Assembly (NCBI RefSeq): GCF_019112545.1
Contig: NW_025064883.1
Span: 248,001 to 312,000, forward strand
Reading direction: 5' to 3'
Length of the DNA: 64,000 nucleotides
Source: Guyanagaster necrorhizus
Lineage: Eukaryota; Basidiomycota; Agaricomycetes; Agaricales; Physalacriaceae
Shown: one piece after another, positions 11,288 through 22,700 of the stretch
Numbering within the stretch: the first letter of the stretch is position 1
Layout of the letters: each line of letters starts with the position of its first letter
Made by a program: the position numbers and the translations under genes
Notes under the pieces: model-generated
Seen by the model: only the letters and a program-made list of their open reading frames with translations
Told to the model about the DNA's origin: nothing
Database searches by the model: none

Positions 11288-12750
11288 ATGTCGCTTTCTA
11301 TCTCTATATCTCGTCCAGTCGAGCTCATTTTCCTCGGCACAGGAACCTCATCGAGTATCCCCCACGTCGACTGCCTTACCAATCCCCCCGATGGAAGACG
11401 GTGTAGAACATGCTTATCTACTTTGGCGCCTGAAGGAAAGAGAAATATAAGGCGGAACACCAGTGCCGTAATCCGTATGGCTGCACCAAAAGACGGACGG
11501 GACGTGTAAGACCCTTTTCTTCCCACCGGGCCGACCTTTCTCCGTTCATTCGTGCTTAATACATCTGATAGAACGATCGTCATTGATGCTGGAAAGACAT
11601 TTCAAGCAGCCGCGGTGGAATGGTTTCCAAAGTATGGACTACGGAAAATCGACGCCTTACTCATCACACATCCGCATGCCGATGGTAAAATTTATCGTGA
11701 ATGTGGGTTAAGAGAGTGCTCATAGCGTCATTTCAGCAATGAACGGTTTGGACGATCTACGGGGTAAGGCCTTTCTTTGACACGAGTCCTTCCTCTCATT
11801 CTTGAGTTCAGGGTGGACATTGGGCAAGCGTATTCAAGAACACATCGACGTTTATGTTTCGCAAAACACTTTCACCGAAGTTCAGAGATGCTTTCCATAC
11901 CTTGTGTCCAAGGAATTTGCATCTGGAGGTGGAGATGTAAGTAATAAGTCAATATATCATTCTCTTCCTTTCGACTATTCTTTGCCAGGTCCCTGAATTC
12001 AAATGGCACATAATCGAGGACAAGGTTCCTTTTGAAATTGAAGATACCGAAATACTGGTTACGCCTTTTTCTGTACACCACGGACGAGTGTTCTCCACTC
12101 CCCCATGCCCTTCCACTATGTCTACACCGGCCACAGTACCTTCGACGCCCACCACGTCCCAGATGAGCCAACTGGCTCTGAAGGACTCCCTTGACAAGCT
12201 CTCTAGCGGAACGGTTTCTCCCTCAAGGAGATCGCTGAATGGCAAAGATATCATTCAACCTTATTACTGTTTCGGCTTCAAGATCCAGGAAGATATTGTA
12301 TATCTTTCTGACACATCCTATATTCCGGATGATGCAATGGATATTATACTCTCTTCGCCAACAGATGACTCACGGTCGGGAGTCGCTCTACCGCTCTTCA
12401 TTCTTGATTGCCTACATTTACGGCCACATACGTCTCACTTCGGCGTAGTATCTGCTGTTGATACGGCTCGGCGGGTTGGAGCACTTCGCACGTATCTTAC
12501 CGGCTTCTCACATGAAGTATCACACGAAGAATGGGTCAGGATCACAGAAGTGGTTAGCTCTGGAAAGCCGCTGGCTCAGCAGCCGAGTCAATGGTTGGAT
12601 GAAAGCACTGACTTGGAACGGCGAGCGTTGGAAATGACCATGAAGGACGGGGAGAACACAGTCACTTGGCTACGACCTGCATTCGATGGTCTTCGGATAT
12701 GGGTGGGCGATGATAACGATCAGAAAACGGTTTGGGACAACGCATACTGA
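11288..12750 (+). CDS. Metallo-beta-lactamase-fold hydrolase
   Basis: Five exons, 11288-11505, 11572-11684, 11737-11763, 11812-11936 and 11989-12750, all in phase, give 414 residues. The N-terminus VELIFLGTGTSSSIP is the first strand of the fold. The metal-binding motif is THPHADAMNG (H-x-H-x-D), and further ligands are likely in VHHGRVF, YLSDTSYIP and LRPHTSHF. This arrangement fits the PhnP-like/tRNase Z-like branch of the superfamily. A Cys-rich stretch near residues 33-42 (RRCRTCLS) and a Ser/Thr/Pro-rich insert at about residues 220-260 are visible. The substrate is unknown; cyclic phosphodiesters are typical for PhnP relatives, but that is only inference from the family. Confidence 0.85.
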
Positions 12751-13236
12751 CAATGACTACCTTGATGGTCACCTAATAAATAATGTTATCATGTAGAGGA
12801 TTCGATGATAACTTACAAGACAGTAATAGAGAGGTGTTTTTTTCATGAATTGATACTACTGGACTACTGATACATAGGGATCAAAAATACCTTACGACGA
12901 CAACTGACTAACTATGAGTGACTAACTATGAGAGGAGACAATGCTGGCCGACGAAGAAATCATTATACTACGATATTTGTACTTGGTGAGATTAGTCCTT
13001 CGAAAACCATGCCATCACCCTCCGCCAAGGGCCACTGTTTTGATGTCCGACTCCGGAGAAACCGTTTTCGTTATGGGCAGGCTCGTGTGGTTCTTCACGT
13101 GCAAAATACATGGGAGAATAAGGAGCAGGCCCTCCCAAGGTCTGAAGACGGGATTGGCGCAACATCCCTAAAATCAACGAAATACCATCCCTCGACTAGA
13201 TAAGCAGGTATGAGTCAGCGAAAGAGGTGCTAAAAT
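12751..13236. other. Spacer between convergent genes
   Basis: This 486-bp stretch lies between the ends of two converging genes. It includes AT-rich 3' ends near 12770-12860 and a perfect 14-bp tandem duplication at 12905-12932. Open frames at 12928-13203 have no recognisable similarity and no splice context, so I see no gene. Confidence 0.5.
12905..12932. repeat. Two perfect tandem copies of a 14-bp unit
   Basis: The unit TGACTAACTATGAG occurs twice in direct succession at 12905-12918 and 12919-12932. It lies in non-coding DNA downstream of the hydrolase gene. Replication slippage is the simplest explanation; no function is implied. Confidence 0.9.
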
Positions 13237-13832
13237 CTAGACCCGACGAGCTACCCGTTGTACATGTGTCTTGAATCGATTCATGCCGAATGTCTCGATT
13301 CGTTTTGTAAGGCCCCAACCAAAACGGGAGCGTATTCGAGCTTCACTGATCTGCATTGTTTTACTGTTGGGAGGACGGGTGAGCACTGGTAGACGAAGTG
13401 ACGGAACTGAGACGTACCCCTCATCATTCTGATGAAGAAATACTGACTCTTCCACCTGCATGACCTTTGTAAACTCCAGATTTTTGGTAGTACAACGAAC
13501 AGTCCTGCCCATAGGATCCACCTCGCTCTCTTCGACAACCCAAGACTCTGAGCGGGAAATGATGCCCTTGGGAGCCCAACGAGGCAAAGCGCCTCGTTTC
13601 AATATCAGACGGGTGGTAAGAAGGGTGCCCGAAGGAGTCTGTGTGCGAGAAATGACATCGCAAGAGATGATGTGGGAGGCATATGGATTCGGGTAGCGAA
13701 GGAAGTAAGCAAGAGAAACGATGGACCACGGGTCGCTAAAAGTGAGTAAGAATATCAGTAAAAGGAAAATGGAACGGCCTAGCATGACAGCTCAGCTTAC
13801 TCGTAAATGAAGGATTGAGTATAGAACTTCAT
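13237..13832 (-). CDS. PRELI/MSF1 (UPS family) mitochondrial lipid-transfer protein
   Basis: Two exons on the minus strand, 13801-13832 (32 nt) and 13237-13735, give 176 residues. The tiny first exon supplies MKFYTQSFIY, which joins DDPWSIVSLAYFLRYPNPYA, the classic PRELI N-terminus. Downstream blocks ILKRGALPRWAPKG and SRSESWVVEESEVDP are also diagnostic. UPS proteins act in the mitochondrial intermembrane space with Mdm35, moving phosphatidic acid (Ups1) or phosphatidylserine (Ups2) between membranes for cardiolipin and phosphatidylethanolamine synthesis. Which paralogue this is cannot be settled by eye. Length matches the family. It is divergent from RIC1, with 112 bp between the start codons. 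Confidence 0.9.
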
Positions 13833-13944
13833 TGGCACATGAAGGGAGTGAAAGCGAGATGGACTCCCACGTGAAGGCAGTAGTCAACCCTAACCGGGAC
13901 TACGCTCCAGCCCCTAACCCTATCGCCACGTAATTCCAACTTTG

Positions 13945-16900
13945 ATGTACTTTCCGACCTCGACAGCCCGACGATTATCGACTGTGCCAGCCCTTCCCAA
14001 CATCCCACCCGAGCATGTCGTAGGCCTTTGTCCGAGTCCACGAAAATCATTCTTTGCTACGCTTACTCGAAACGGTATTTCTATCTGGCGCGTTCGCGTA
14101 GGTCAACCACATTTTTTCACTCAACACGGCCTCAGCGTAACAACCAATAGCCCACCGCCGTCCTCGCCCACCTGTCGCGAACTCCGACGTCAATCTTTGA
14201 CCATGGCGAGAACGTCAAAGCATACTGGGCACCAGATGGATCACGAATTGTCATTCAGGTCAGTGCCTACGCTTCTAGTTCGCGTCTCTCTCAAGGGTGT
14301 CGTTCTAGACTTCCCTTTCGTATCTTGTCCTAATAGCAGTCACATACGATGTCTCGGACCCCGTATATCAACCTCCCACACTCACCGCCACCACTCAGCG
14401 CAACTTTCTTGCTGGTCCAGGCGAAGGCCTTCCTTTGAACCCCATTGGTCTTCATTTTGAAGGCGTGATTCGTGTGGAGGGAACTCTTATCAGGTACTCT
14501 TGTTCGATAAAACAAAACACCAAAAGACACTGAGTGATTCCAACCAGCACATCTCCTCGTCGGCATTACCTTCTTTTCTCCACCAAGAACCCACCTGCAG
14601 TCCAGAGAATTCCTTGGCCTTCCGAAGAGGATGAACTACTAAACGACCATGAAGGCCAGGAGCCCCGCAGAAGCAAGCGCTTTGGCAGCTACAACACTTG
14701 GATATTCAATGATCACGAGTTTGAATGGTTCGTTGAACCGGATGGTAAAGCGCTGTTATTCATTCAACAACCGTCTCCACTTATTCATGCCCGTGTTGAA
14801 GTTACTGTTGCACATATATCGTACTCTCGTGCAACCGCCGTGGAGACATGGATAACCTCCGACGGTCGTGCCTATTTTGTCCAGCTTCACGAACCCGATT
14901 CCGAGGCAGAGAGCAGTACGTCCGAACTGGTTGAAGATGAGCAGGTGTGTGAGTTATCTTCACATGCTGCATGTTTTTTTTAGGTCTTCGTTTATGCTGC
15001 TTACTCTAGGGCCCTCATACTCGCTCCTCCTTTGATGATGCTTCTCGCCTCCATCCTGCCCCTTCTGATGGAAGTAATTGGCATGGTACCTGTGTACATG
15101 ACTTCCCAACTCCTCGATGGGTGCAAAAGCAGCGCCGTGTAGACCCAAATGAACCTCTACACGAACGTAATCGTATGGCGTATCTGGAACCGAAGCAGGC
15201 TGTTTGCGTGGCCTTGAATAGCAGGTTTTCCCTCATCGCTGTCGGAATGTTGGGGTGAGTCCTGAGTACCCGCGGCTTGCTAGATGTGAACTAATCATTG
15301 TCGTTCAGTGGAGGCGTTGCGTTGACATCATTCCCAACATCTCCATTTCAAACTAGTCCCCTATCATCCACGTCCCTCTCCGTGCCGAACCCCTACAACC
15401 AAGATACAGGTCCTGTATGTGCTCTGGAGTGGAGTTCGGACGGTTATGTGCTTGCAGTTGGCTGGAAGCACGGATGGGCGTTATTCAGTGTTGGCGGTCG
15501 ATGTCTTGCAAGCGGTGGATTAGGTACAGGTGAAGAAGGGTCCGCCGATGAAAAAAGCTTTCAAGATACATTCATGCATGGAGTCTTGGACCTGGTCAGT
15601 GCAGGTCAATTTTCTCTGTTCAATTCGTAACCTTATTGTCTTCATAGTTCTGGACCCCAGGCAATTTTGAGCTCGTCTTATTGGCACGACGAGTCTCGTA
15701 TGGTAGAGTCTGTAGTTTCCACGACATATATCACACTCACAATGTGGCAGACGCCGATGGACAGCTCTTTACTGTCCCCTTTGCCAAAAGTGCCACGACA
15801 GGGCAACAGTCACCGGTGAGATTAACAGCAAATCGTTTTGTCTTTTCTTTCGGGCTGAGTTTTTTGCAGGACAATGCTCGTTACGCTTTTCTGCAAATGG
15901 ATGACAGGGCGCTTGTTTATCGTGGTGCTGATCAACCTGACATGAGTGTGATCAATCCAGAGTCTGATGTCTGGCAGCATGTCAAGGTACATGAATTTAT
16001 CTTGGATACAGTTTTATTTATGACGAGCCGTCTCACAGATCCCTTTGGCCTATCTATCGACTAACTGGCCAATACGATACTCTGCTTTGAGCAATGATGG
16101 CCGGTTGATTGCGATTGCTGGTCGAAGAGGACTTGTACACTACAGCTCATCTTCAGGCCGATGGAAGGTCTTCACAGATGAGCTGCAAGAGCAAGCCTTT
16201 GCTGTGCGGGGAGGCCTGATATGGTTTCATCACGTTCTAATCGCTGCTGTTGAAGTGAATAAAATTTATCAGGTGAGTAAATACTGCATCCAGGGAAATT
16301 ACTGATCGAACGCATAAACATAGATTCGTTTATACTCACGAGATCTTGAACTCAGTAATCAGAATGTTCTTCACCGAGAAACACTTTCGACTCCCGTGAT
16401 AATCCTCTCACTAGTGGACAACTCTCTCCTGGTGTATACTGTCGACAATGCACTTTTTCATTACCTCATAGTCCCTACTGAAGACACCATCAAACTGCAT
16501 TTGTGCGGGAGTATCACTTTCAATGGCATCATTGCCGCTCCTGGAGCAGTCAGGATGCTGAGTTGGATGATACCGTCAGCCCAAAAACGTGGGTGGACTC
16601 TTTTTCAAAGGGTTATGACTGAACCATATGCCCTCCGACATAGAGCTCGGTGATCCAGTGGAGGACCTAGCGGTTGCCACTGTGCTGATGGTTGTAGGCG
16701 GGCAACTTGTTTTGCTTCGTCCACGGAAGGTGCGATATCCCAGTCCTATTATACAAGGTCACAAACTAATATAAACCTTGCGTATAGTCCGCAGACCAAG
16801 AAGTTCAATATGACATGCAAATATTTGCCGACCGAATTGAATTTTGTTGGATACACTTACGCGGAATCGGCGCCCTTGAAAATTCTTTATGGGGCTACGA

Positions 16901-17865
16901 TGGACAGAGTATGAGAGTTTGGCTCAACGCTCTGTCCATTGAGGCATCACCGCACGATTCTGCCGGTGATATGCTTCAGAAAAGCGTCAAAGAGAGCGTT
17001 AATATTCATTTGGATTTTTATCCCTTATGTTTGTCTTCCGGCCTTCCTCTTTCACCATCTGATTCTCACTCTAAGCTGTAGCCGTACTCATGGATAAAGG
17101 CATCATAATAGGTGCTGAACATGAAGCCGCCACGCGATCGAATCTTCCTTTCGTCATGTTCAGACATGCCACGAGTGTACGTCCATCTGACAGGTTTTAA
17201 ATCACTGTCTTTAAGCTGTTTTCAGTCCCATTTGTTTCTGCACCATATCCTGCTTTGCTATCTGGAAGCGCGGCAGGTCCAAGAAGCCGTCGTTTTCGCA
17301 TCTCACTATCAAAATCTTGTATATTTTGCTCATGCCTTGGAAATTCTTCTGCACACTGTCGTAGAGTCTGAAGCCAGTCTTGATGAAGAATCCTCTAGCG
17401 ACGCGGAAACCGCTGTTTCCGTCCTGCCCATTGTGATCGAGTTCCTGGATTATTTTGATGAAGCACTGGATGTTGTAGTCAGGTGCGCGAGGAAAACAGA
17501 GATGATCAGGTGGAGAAGGCTTTTCAGTATCGTTGGAAACCCCAAAGCTTTATTCGAGGTATATTCTCTGCTCTGAATACGCGGAATCCTTAGTGCTAAC
17601 CACTGACTAGATGTGTCTCTCGTCGCGGCGGCTTAGAACGGCGAGCTCTTATCTTATAGTCCTTCACACCCTCGAACAGCTTGACGAACATAATGAGGAT
17701 GCCGTGCGTCTGCTAAAAGCGGCTGTAGATGGGAAAGATTGGCAACTTTGCCGAGAACTTCTACGGTTCCTCCATTCGATTGACGATTCGGGAGTTGCGC
17801 TACAGAATGCCTTGGCTCAAACAAATTTGGGGAGCCTAGATGTGAGGAACGGGGTATTGCAATGA
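13945..17865 (+). CDS. RIC1: RIC1, subunit of the Ric1-Rgp1 exchange factor for Ypt6/Rab6
   Basis: About fourteen exons, roughly 1000 residues. It begins MYFPTSTARRL (start 13945), the usual RIC1 N-terminus. The first exons, 13945-14097, 14151-14258 and 14309-14493, join in phase. Beta-propeller segments follow, for example VLAHLSRTPTSIFDHGE, VCALEWSSDGYVLAVGWKHG and YSALSNDGRLIAIAGRRG. The C-terminal RIC1 domain reads FLHHILLCYLEARQ, then LEILLHTVVESEA and LPIVIEFLDYFDEALDVVV. With Rgp1 the protein activates the Golgi GTPase Ypt6 for endosome-to-Golgi retrograde traffic. All conserved blocks are recoverable with short introns, so the gene appears intact. Exon 17611-17865 completes the C-terminus. 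Confidence 0.92.
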
Positions 17866-18125
17866 TTGTTGGAAATTTGTAACTTATGTGTATACTTGTT
17901 GTAGGTGTGTATATTTATTGTTAACCATCTTGCAATCGAATTAGGATTATCTTTACGCATTATATATCTGCTAAGCTTGCAAAGTCACTTTTCGATTTGC
18001 CACATACCCTTTCTGGTCTTCCCTCATGGAGACCAAACAGGCAAGATTTTTTGCTTCGTCTTTGTGGTGGTATTCTGACAAGCCACTATAGCCAATCGCT
18101 TACACACCTGAGGGCGCTGTGTCAG

Positions 18126-19569
18126 TTTCATATACCACCCTTGTATCCGCCCCAGAATCTCTGGGCGATTCAATAGGTGGGGGAGCTTTGCACCGAGCTC
18201 CGAACGCTAATTAATCGCACAAAAAAAAAAACAGAACGCGCATTCGGATCAGGCCCAGAGTGTTTGGGCATAATCATCGTTAGAGATCTACCACCGTCGT
18301 ACGCTGCTTATCGGCAGAGGCTCCTTACCCTCGCCTACAAGTTCGCCAAGCTGGATGAGAATGTCAGAGAGCAGTATACAGATGCCTCCAGCAATTACAG
18401 GCAAGCATCAACGCTGCGCTCCAGACTGAACTTAACTTGAATGCGTTTCCATTGATAGCTTTGGATGGTCGCATGGCAAGGTCTGTTGTCATCATGTCGC
18501 TCACTTGCGTTAACGGCTCACACTTTCTTCTAGGAAATCATGAACGGAAAACCAGGTATTCCAGAACTCCTTGATAACAGACTCGATGCGAGCTTTCGAC
18601 AGACGTTCTGAAAGGGTCCTACTATGCAAACCCTCTCATCGATAATCCACCCGTATCGCCCCAGCATAGAAAGGAATGGCCTGAATATTACGCCCAGAAT
18701 ATATGGCCCAAGCCTGACGAGAAGGGTGTCGAAGGATTCGAGGAAGCCTTCAAGGATTTGGGAAGGTAAGCGACGCTGTGGACTACTACTGTACTTTGCC
18801 GGATCCTGTTGAAGATTCGTCTCAGACGTCGGATGTACACTTGCAGAAGCATGCCAGCCATTCGGTATGTCCATTTTGACAAAGACTTTTTCTGATCAGT
18901 CAACGAAATCGCCGCCAGCGTTATCCCGGTTTTCGGATGTTTCGATGTCCCTGCCGAAGTTGATTAGCACCTCGCAAACTACGAAGGCCCGCTTATTGCA
19001 TTATTTTCCGCCTTCTCAAGAGAATTCTTTGCCAGCGGAAGATGGGCCTATGGACAGTTGGTGTGGCTTTCATCTTGATCATTCCCTTCTGACAGGCTTG
19101 TGTTCTGTGAGTGAAATTGTACACAGTCTTCCTTTTCATTTACGCATTGAAAGGCAATGTATCTATCGGAAGGCGAAAGTGATCTTTCTGAACCAACCGT
19201 AGTTCAGTCGGCCTCGATATCCTCAGGGCTATATATACGTACACGAGGAGGGGAACTGACCAAAGTATCGATTCCTGAAGATAACCTCGCTTTTCAAACT
19301 GGAGAAGCTCTGGAAATCGCTACGGGCGGGAAGCTGCGCGCTACTCCACACTGGTTTGTCCTGTCCTTGCTTCGTTTTTATATTTTCGTGCTCACGGCCG
19401 CAAAAGTGTGCGGGTCGGGACTGAGGTCGCTGATTCCGGCACAATATCCAGGGAGGCTTTCGCATTATTCATGCAGCCAGACACGGATAAGCTGCTCTCG
19501 CCATCGGTAACATTTGGTCAATTCAGTAGAGGCGTGTTCGATGAACATTACGACAAAAATTCAGATTGA
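18126..19569 (+). CDS. 2-oxoglutarate/Fe(II)-dependent dioxygenase-like protein (5' exon unresolved)
   Basis: Exons from 18126 (VSYTTLVSAPESLGDS) through 18235-18400, 18459 onward to the stop at about 19569 give an isopenicillin-N/clavaminate-synthase-like protein of about 390 residues. Landmarks are FGSGPECLGIIIVRDLP, SFGWSHGKEIMNGKPD, LKGSYYANPLIDNPPVSP, the iron-binding HLDH in WCGFHLDHSLLTG, and a distal His in ATPHCVRVG. The distal motif ends HCVRVG rather than the classic HR(V/I) plus RxS, so co-substrate binding should be checked. The intron 18401-18458 has a GC-AG boundary. No start codon is present in the frame of the first exon; it probably lies in a small upstream exon, for instance near 18027. 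Substrate unknown. Confidence 0.75.
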
Positions 19570-19708
19570 AAGGCATTTCTACATGTCATAATAAATTCAA
19601 TCTACGTACACAGTAAATCCTATGAAAACAAAAGCCTATTATAATCAAACAGAGCGGGGACATTCATGCATGACAGAGTACAGTATGTATGGCTACAGTA
19701 TAGAGAGA

Positions 19709-22700
19709 TTATGTGCGAGAACTAGCTGATATAGTACGACGACGTGGAGAGGAGGTCAATGTGTCAGGTAAAACCGATAACACGGCAGCCGCTAGACTGT
19801 TGCGTTTATTATTAGAGCGCTCGACGTTCGGTTTCCCGTCGCTGATTCGGGAACTGAAAGAAGACCTTCGCTCGTCTTGTTCTGAAATGACGCTCCAATC
19901 TTCACTGGGAGCACCACCTCGAGCGGATCCACTTGAACTGTAGCCAGATGAAGGATCCATAGGAGCAGAGCTACGCCGATCACGAATGGTGGCATGTTCA
20001 GGGTCTATTCCTTCATCGTCTTCACCGATGTCAGGAGGACTTCGCTTGATCAGCGAACGGGCATATTCAAGATCACGGTAGATAGATTCTACAGCTGTGA
20101 CAACACCATCCTCCTGCGGTACTGATGAGTTTTCCACTAAGTCAACAGTGCGCTCAAGGACTGACCGCTTTGATTTGCTCTCCAACTAATCTGGCACGGT
20201 GTATTTGTTTTTGGTCGGTCGTGGCAAGGAGAAGGGCGTCCTTTAATGTTTCTATTGTCAGTTTTCTGACACCTGATCCGACTCCCAGCGCTTCAACGCG
20301 GTCGGCCCAGAAAAATTGATCCCCAAAGAAGGGCTTGATAATTGTTGGAAGACCAGCTAAGTGCGGATCAGCAAGGGAGATTGTGGTAATCATCAAATAT
20401 GGGTTTACCACGTAGACTTGCACCAGTAGTGCCAGCGCCTCCATGATGACACGCAGCATCTATGCGTTGGAAAAGCCAGTCATGAGGGATGGACGCAATG
20501 GAGTAAATTTGCTTAGGTAGTGGCTCTTCGGGCTCAGAGGCGTCCGCAGACTTTATGTGCAAGCGATCCGACCATCCCTTCGACAGGATTGCATAAACCC
20601 CGCTTTGAACAACGGCCTCAATGACGCAGCGGGTCATCGCCCTGGGATCAGATACCACAATGCTACCGAAGCCGATATATACAACTTTCTTGCCAAGTTT
20701 GTGCGCGTTGTCAATGAAAACAACTAGGCCTTCAGGAGGAACCCATTTCTTGGCACTAACGTCCGCGTCATCGAGGAACCAGTACCCTATAGTAACTCAG
20801 TATCCAAGAAACCTGATTTATCAGTTTCGTACCAGTCACGCGAATCCATTCCGGCCAGTCGAGGGGCGGGGGTACTACATGCGGAGAAAAATTATAGAGG
20901 AAAGGTATTTTATGAGGCTCCATCTTATCGAGGCTGGTGCCACTGAGATGTAACACGTTTCTTCGCCATCGATTGATTTGTCCAGACGTTGCCCGCCAAA
21001 AGACCTGATCGAACATGACATAAGACTGATGGCTCTTCAATGAGATGCGAGTGTTGTACGAAGTAAATGAAGTGGATTACCATATAATTGTAGCTGCCCC
21101 CCATCTGTCGGAGAGGAATTTCATATGATTACAATTACCAAGGAAACAAATCCTTACCTTTCTGTCGGGCACAGCAAAGGCGTGAGGATATGCCCTATAG
21201 ACCAATCAGTCTGTGATGCTGAGACAGAGGGATAGATAGCAACCTCGTACGGGTCCAAGTCATAGTGAATGCCCTAAAGTAAGGAATTGCAAGCGCTTCA
21301 GCGATGTGTAAGCCTCCCATAGCACTCGGGCTCTCTATTAGAACATCCGTGCCTTGACAGGCCTCCCAGGACGTCTTTAAAAGGTCGTCCAACCATCCTC
21401 GAAACTACACAAAGGTCAGTTAAGAAATGTATAACAAGGCGACACTAACCTTTTGCAAGCCCTCTTTCATGAAGGACAAAGTGAACATACCATTCTCCAC
21501 ACAAATTCGCATTAGCTCAGCAGGATCACCCCCAACGTAGCCGAACTCGATACCATGCTATAGCATAGTCGGGTAACGTCCGCTGTCAACGAAAGAAAAT
21601 GAAATGACTTACCGACTCTATCCATTCCTTGAATTCGCGATGTGTCGCTATGCGGACTCGATGTCCGTCGGCTTTGAGGCCCTTAGCCAATGCGATATAA
21701 GGCTGAACGTCCCCTCGGGATCCTATGGTGAGGAACGTAAAGTGCAGGCTTTTCTGTGGTTTGAATGTCAAGAACGTCGAAGAAGCGGAAGTAAACATGA
21801 CGGCAGGCAAAGAATCAGTCAGACTCTCTGCAGTGGGCGCTGGGTCGGATTCAGGGCTGCTTCGAGACGATCTGGCCTCAAATTCTTCCAGTATGAGTGC
21901 ATCCCGTTTGCCTGACGTAGGAACGGATGTTTCACCAGCCGCAAGACGTCGTCGAACATCTTCCATCTGTTGTTCCAACAGCTTCACAAACGCGTTTCGT
22001 TTATCTTCGGCACCAAACTCAAAAAACAGCTCTTCATGTCCCCTGACAATGATTATGAGCCCATGGTGGCCAAACCTAGTCGCTTTCGAATTTTCTGTAG
22101 ACAAGATGTCTCTGATCGGAAGCGCCATCTGAAGACTAGTTAAGAAAATGGAGATCCAATGGGAGATTACGTGCACACCCTGGTACGAGAAGTCAGCGGA
22201 CCCGTAGATTTGAAGCAGAAGTAATTGGTTGATATGTAAAGCCTTCCAAAAACGGGCAAGAGTCGGAATATATAACCCGGGAAATCTATGCACGTATGAG
22301 AAGTGTCAGTGCTTCCTACGATAAAGACCACTTACATCCAAGTAATGTCTCTTTTTCATCGTAGGCAAAAGAGGTGCGGAATTTCTCGACGACTTCATTG
22401 TCAATGTTGCTGATAGGCGCGTCGAGGACGCTGAAGGCCAGATCACCAGCACCGCTCCACCTGCTTCCCAGAATGCTGCTGCTTGTTGAGGAGTACATTT
22501 CTTTTATGGCCACAGGAGGACTTAAGGTAATGGGTGGGGACTCATTGGACGCAAAGAAACGACTCGGCCGTCCAACTTTCAACCAACCGGGGACACCAAC
22601 GCTCCAAGTGCTCGCATTGCTTCCGTTGGTCTCTCTAAGGATCAATGAAGTATTATCAGGGTCAATAGAGGAGGACAACGAAGTGGAAGGTGGGTACGTG

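Noticed and set aside
12992..13177. 61-residue minus-strand frame downstream of the PRELI gene
   Set aside because: No similarity, no splice signals, and the PRELI protein is complete without it.
13700..13785. In-frame upstream ATG of the PRELI gene (MLGRSIFLLLIFLL)
   Set aside because: It lies in an intron; the true N-terminus MKFYTQSFIY comes from a 32-nt upstream exon.
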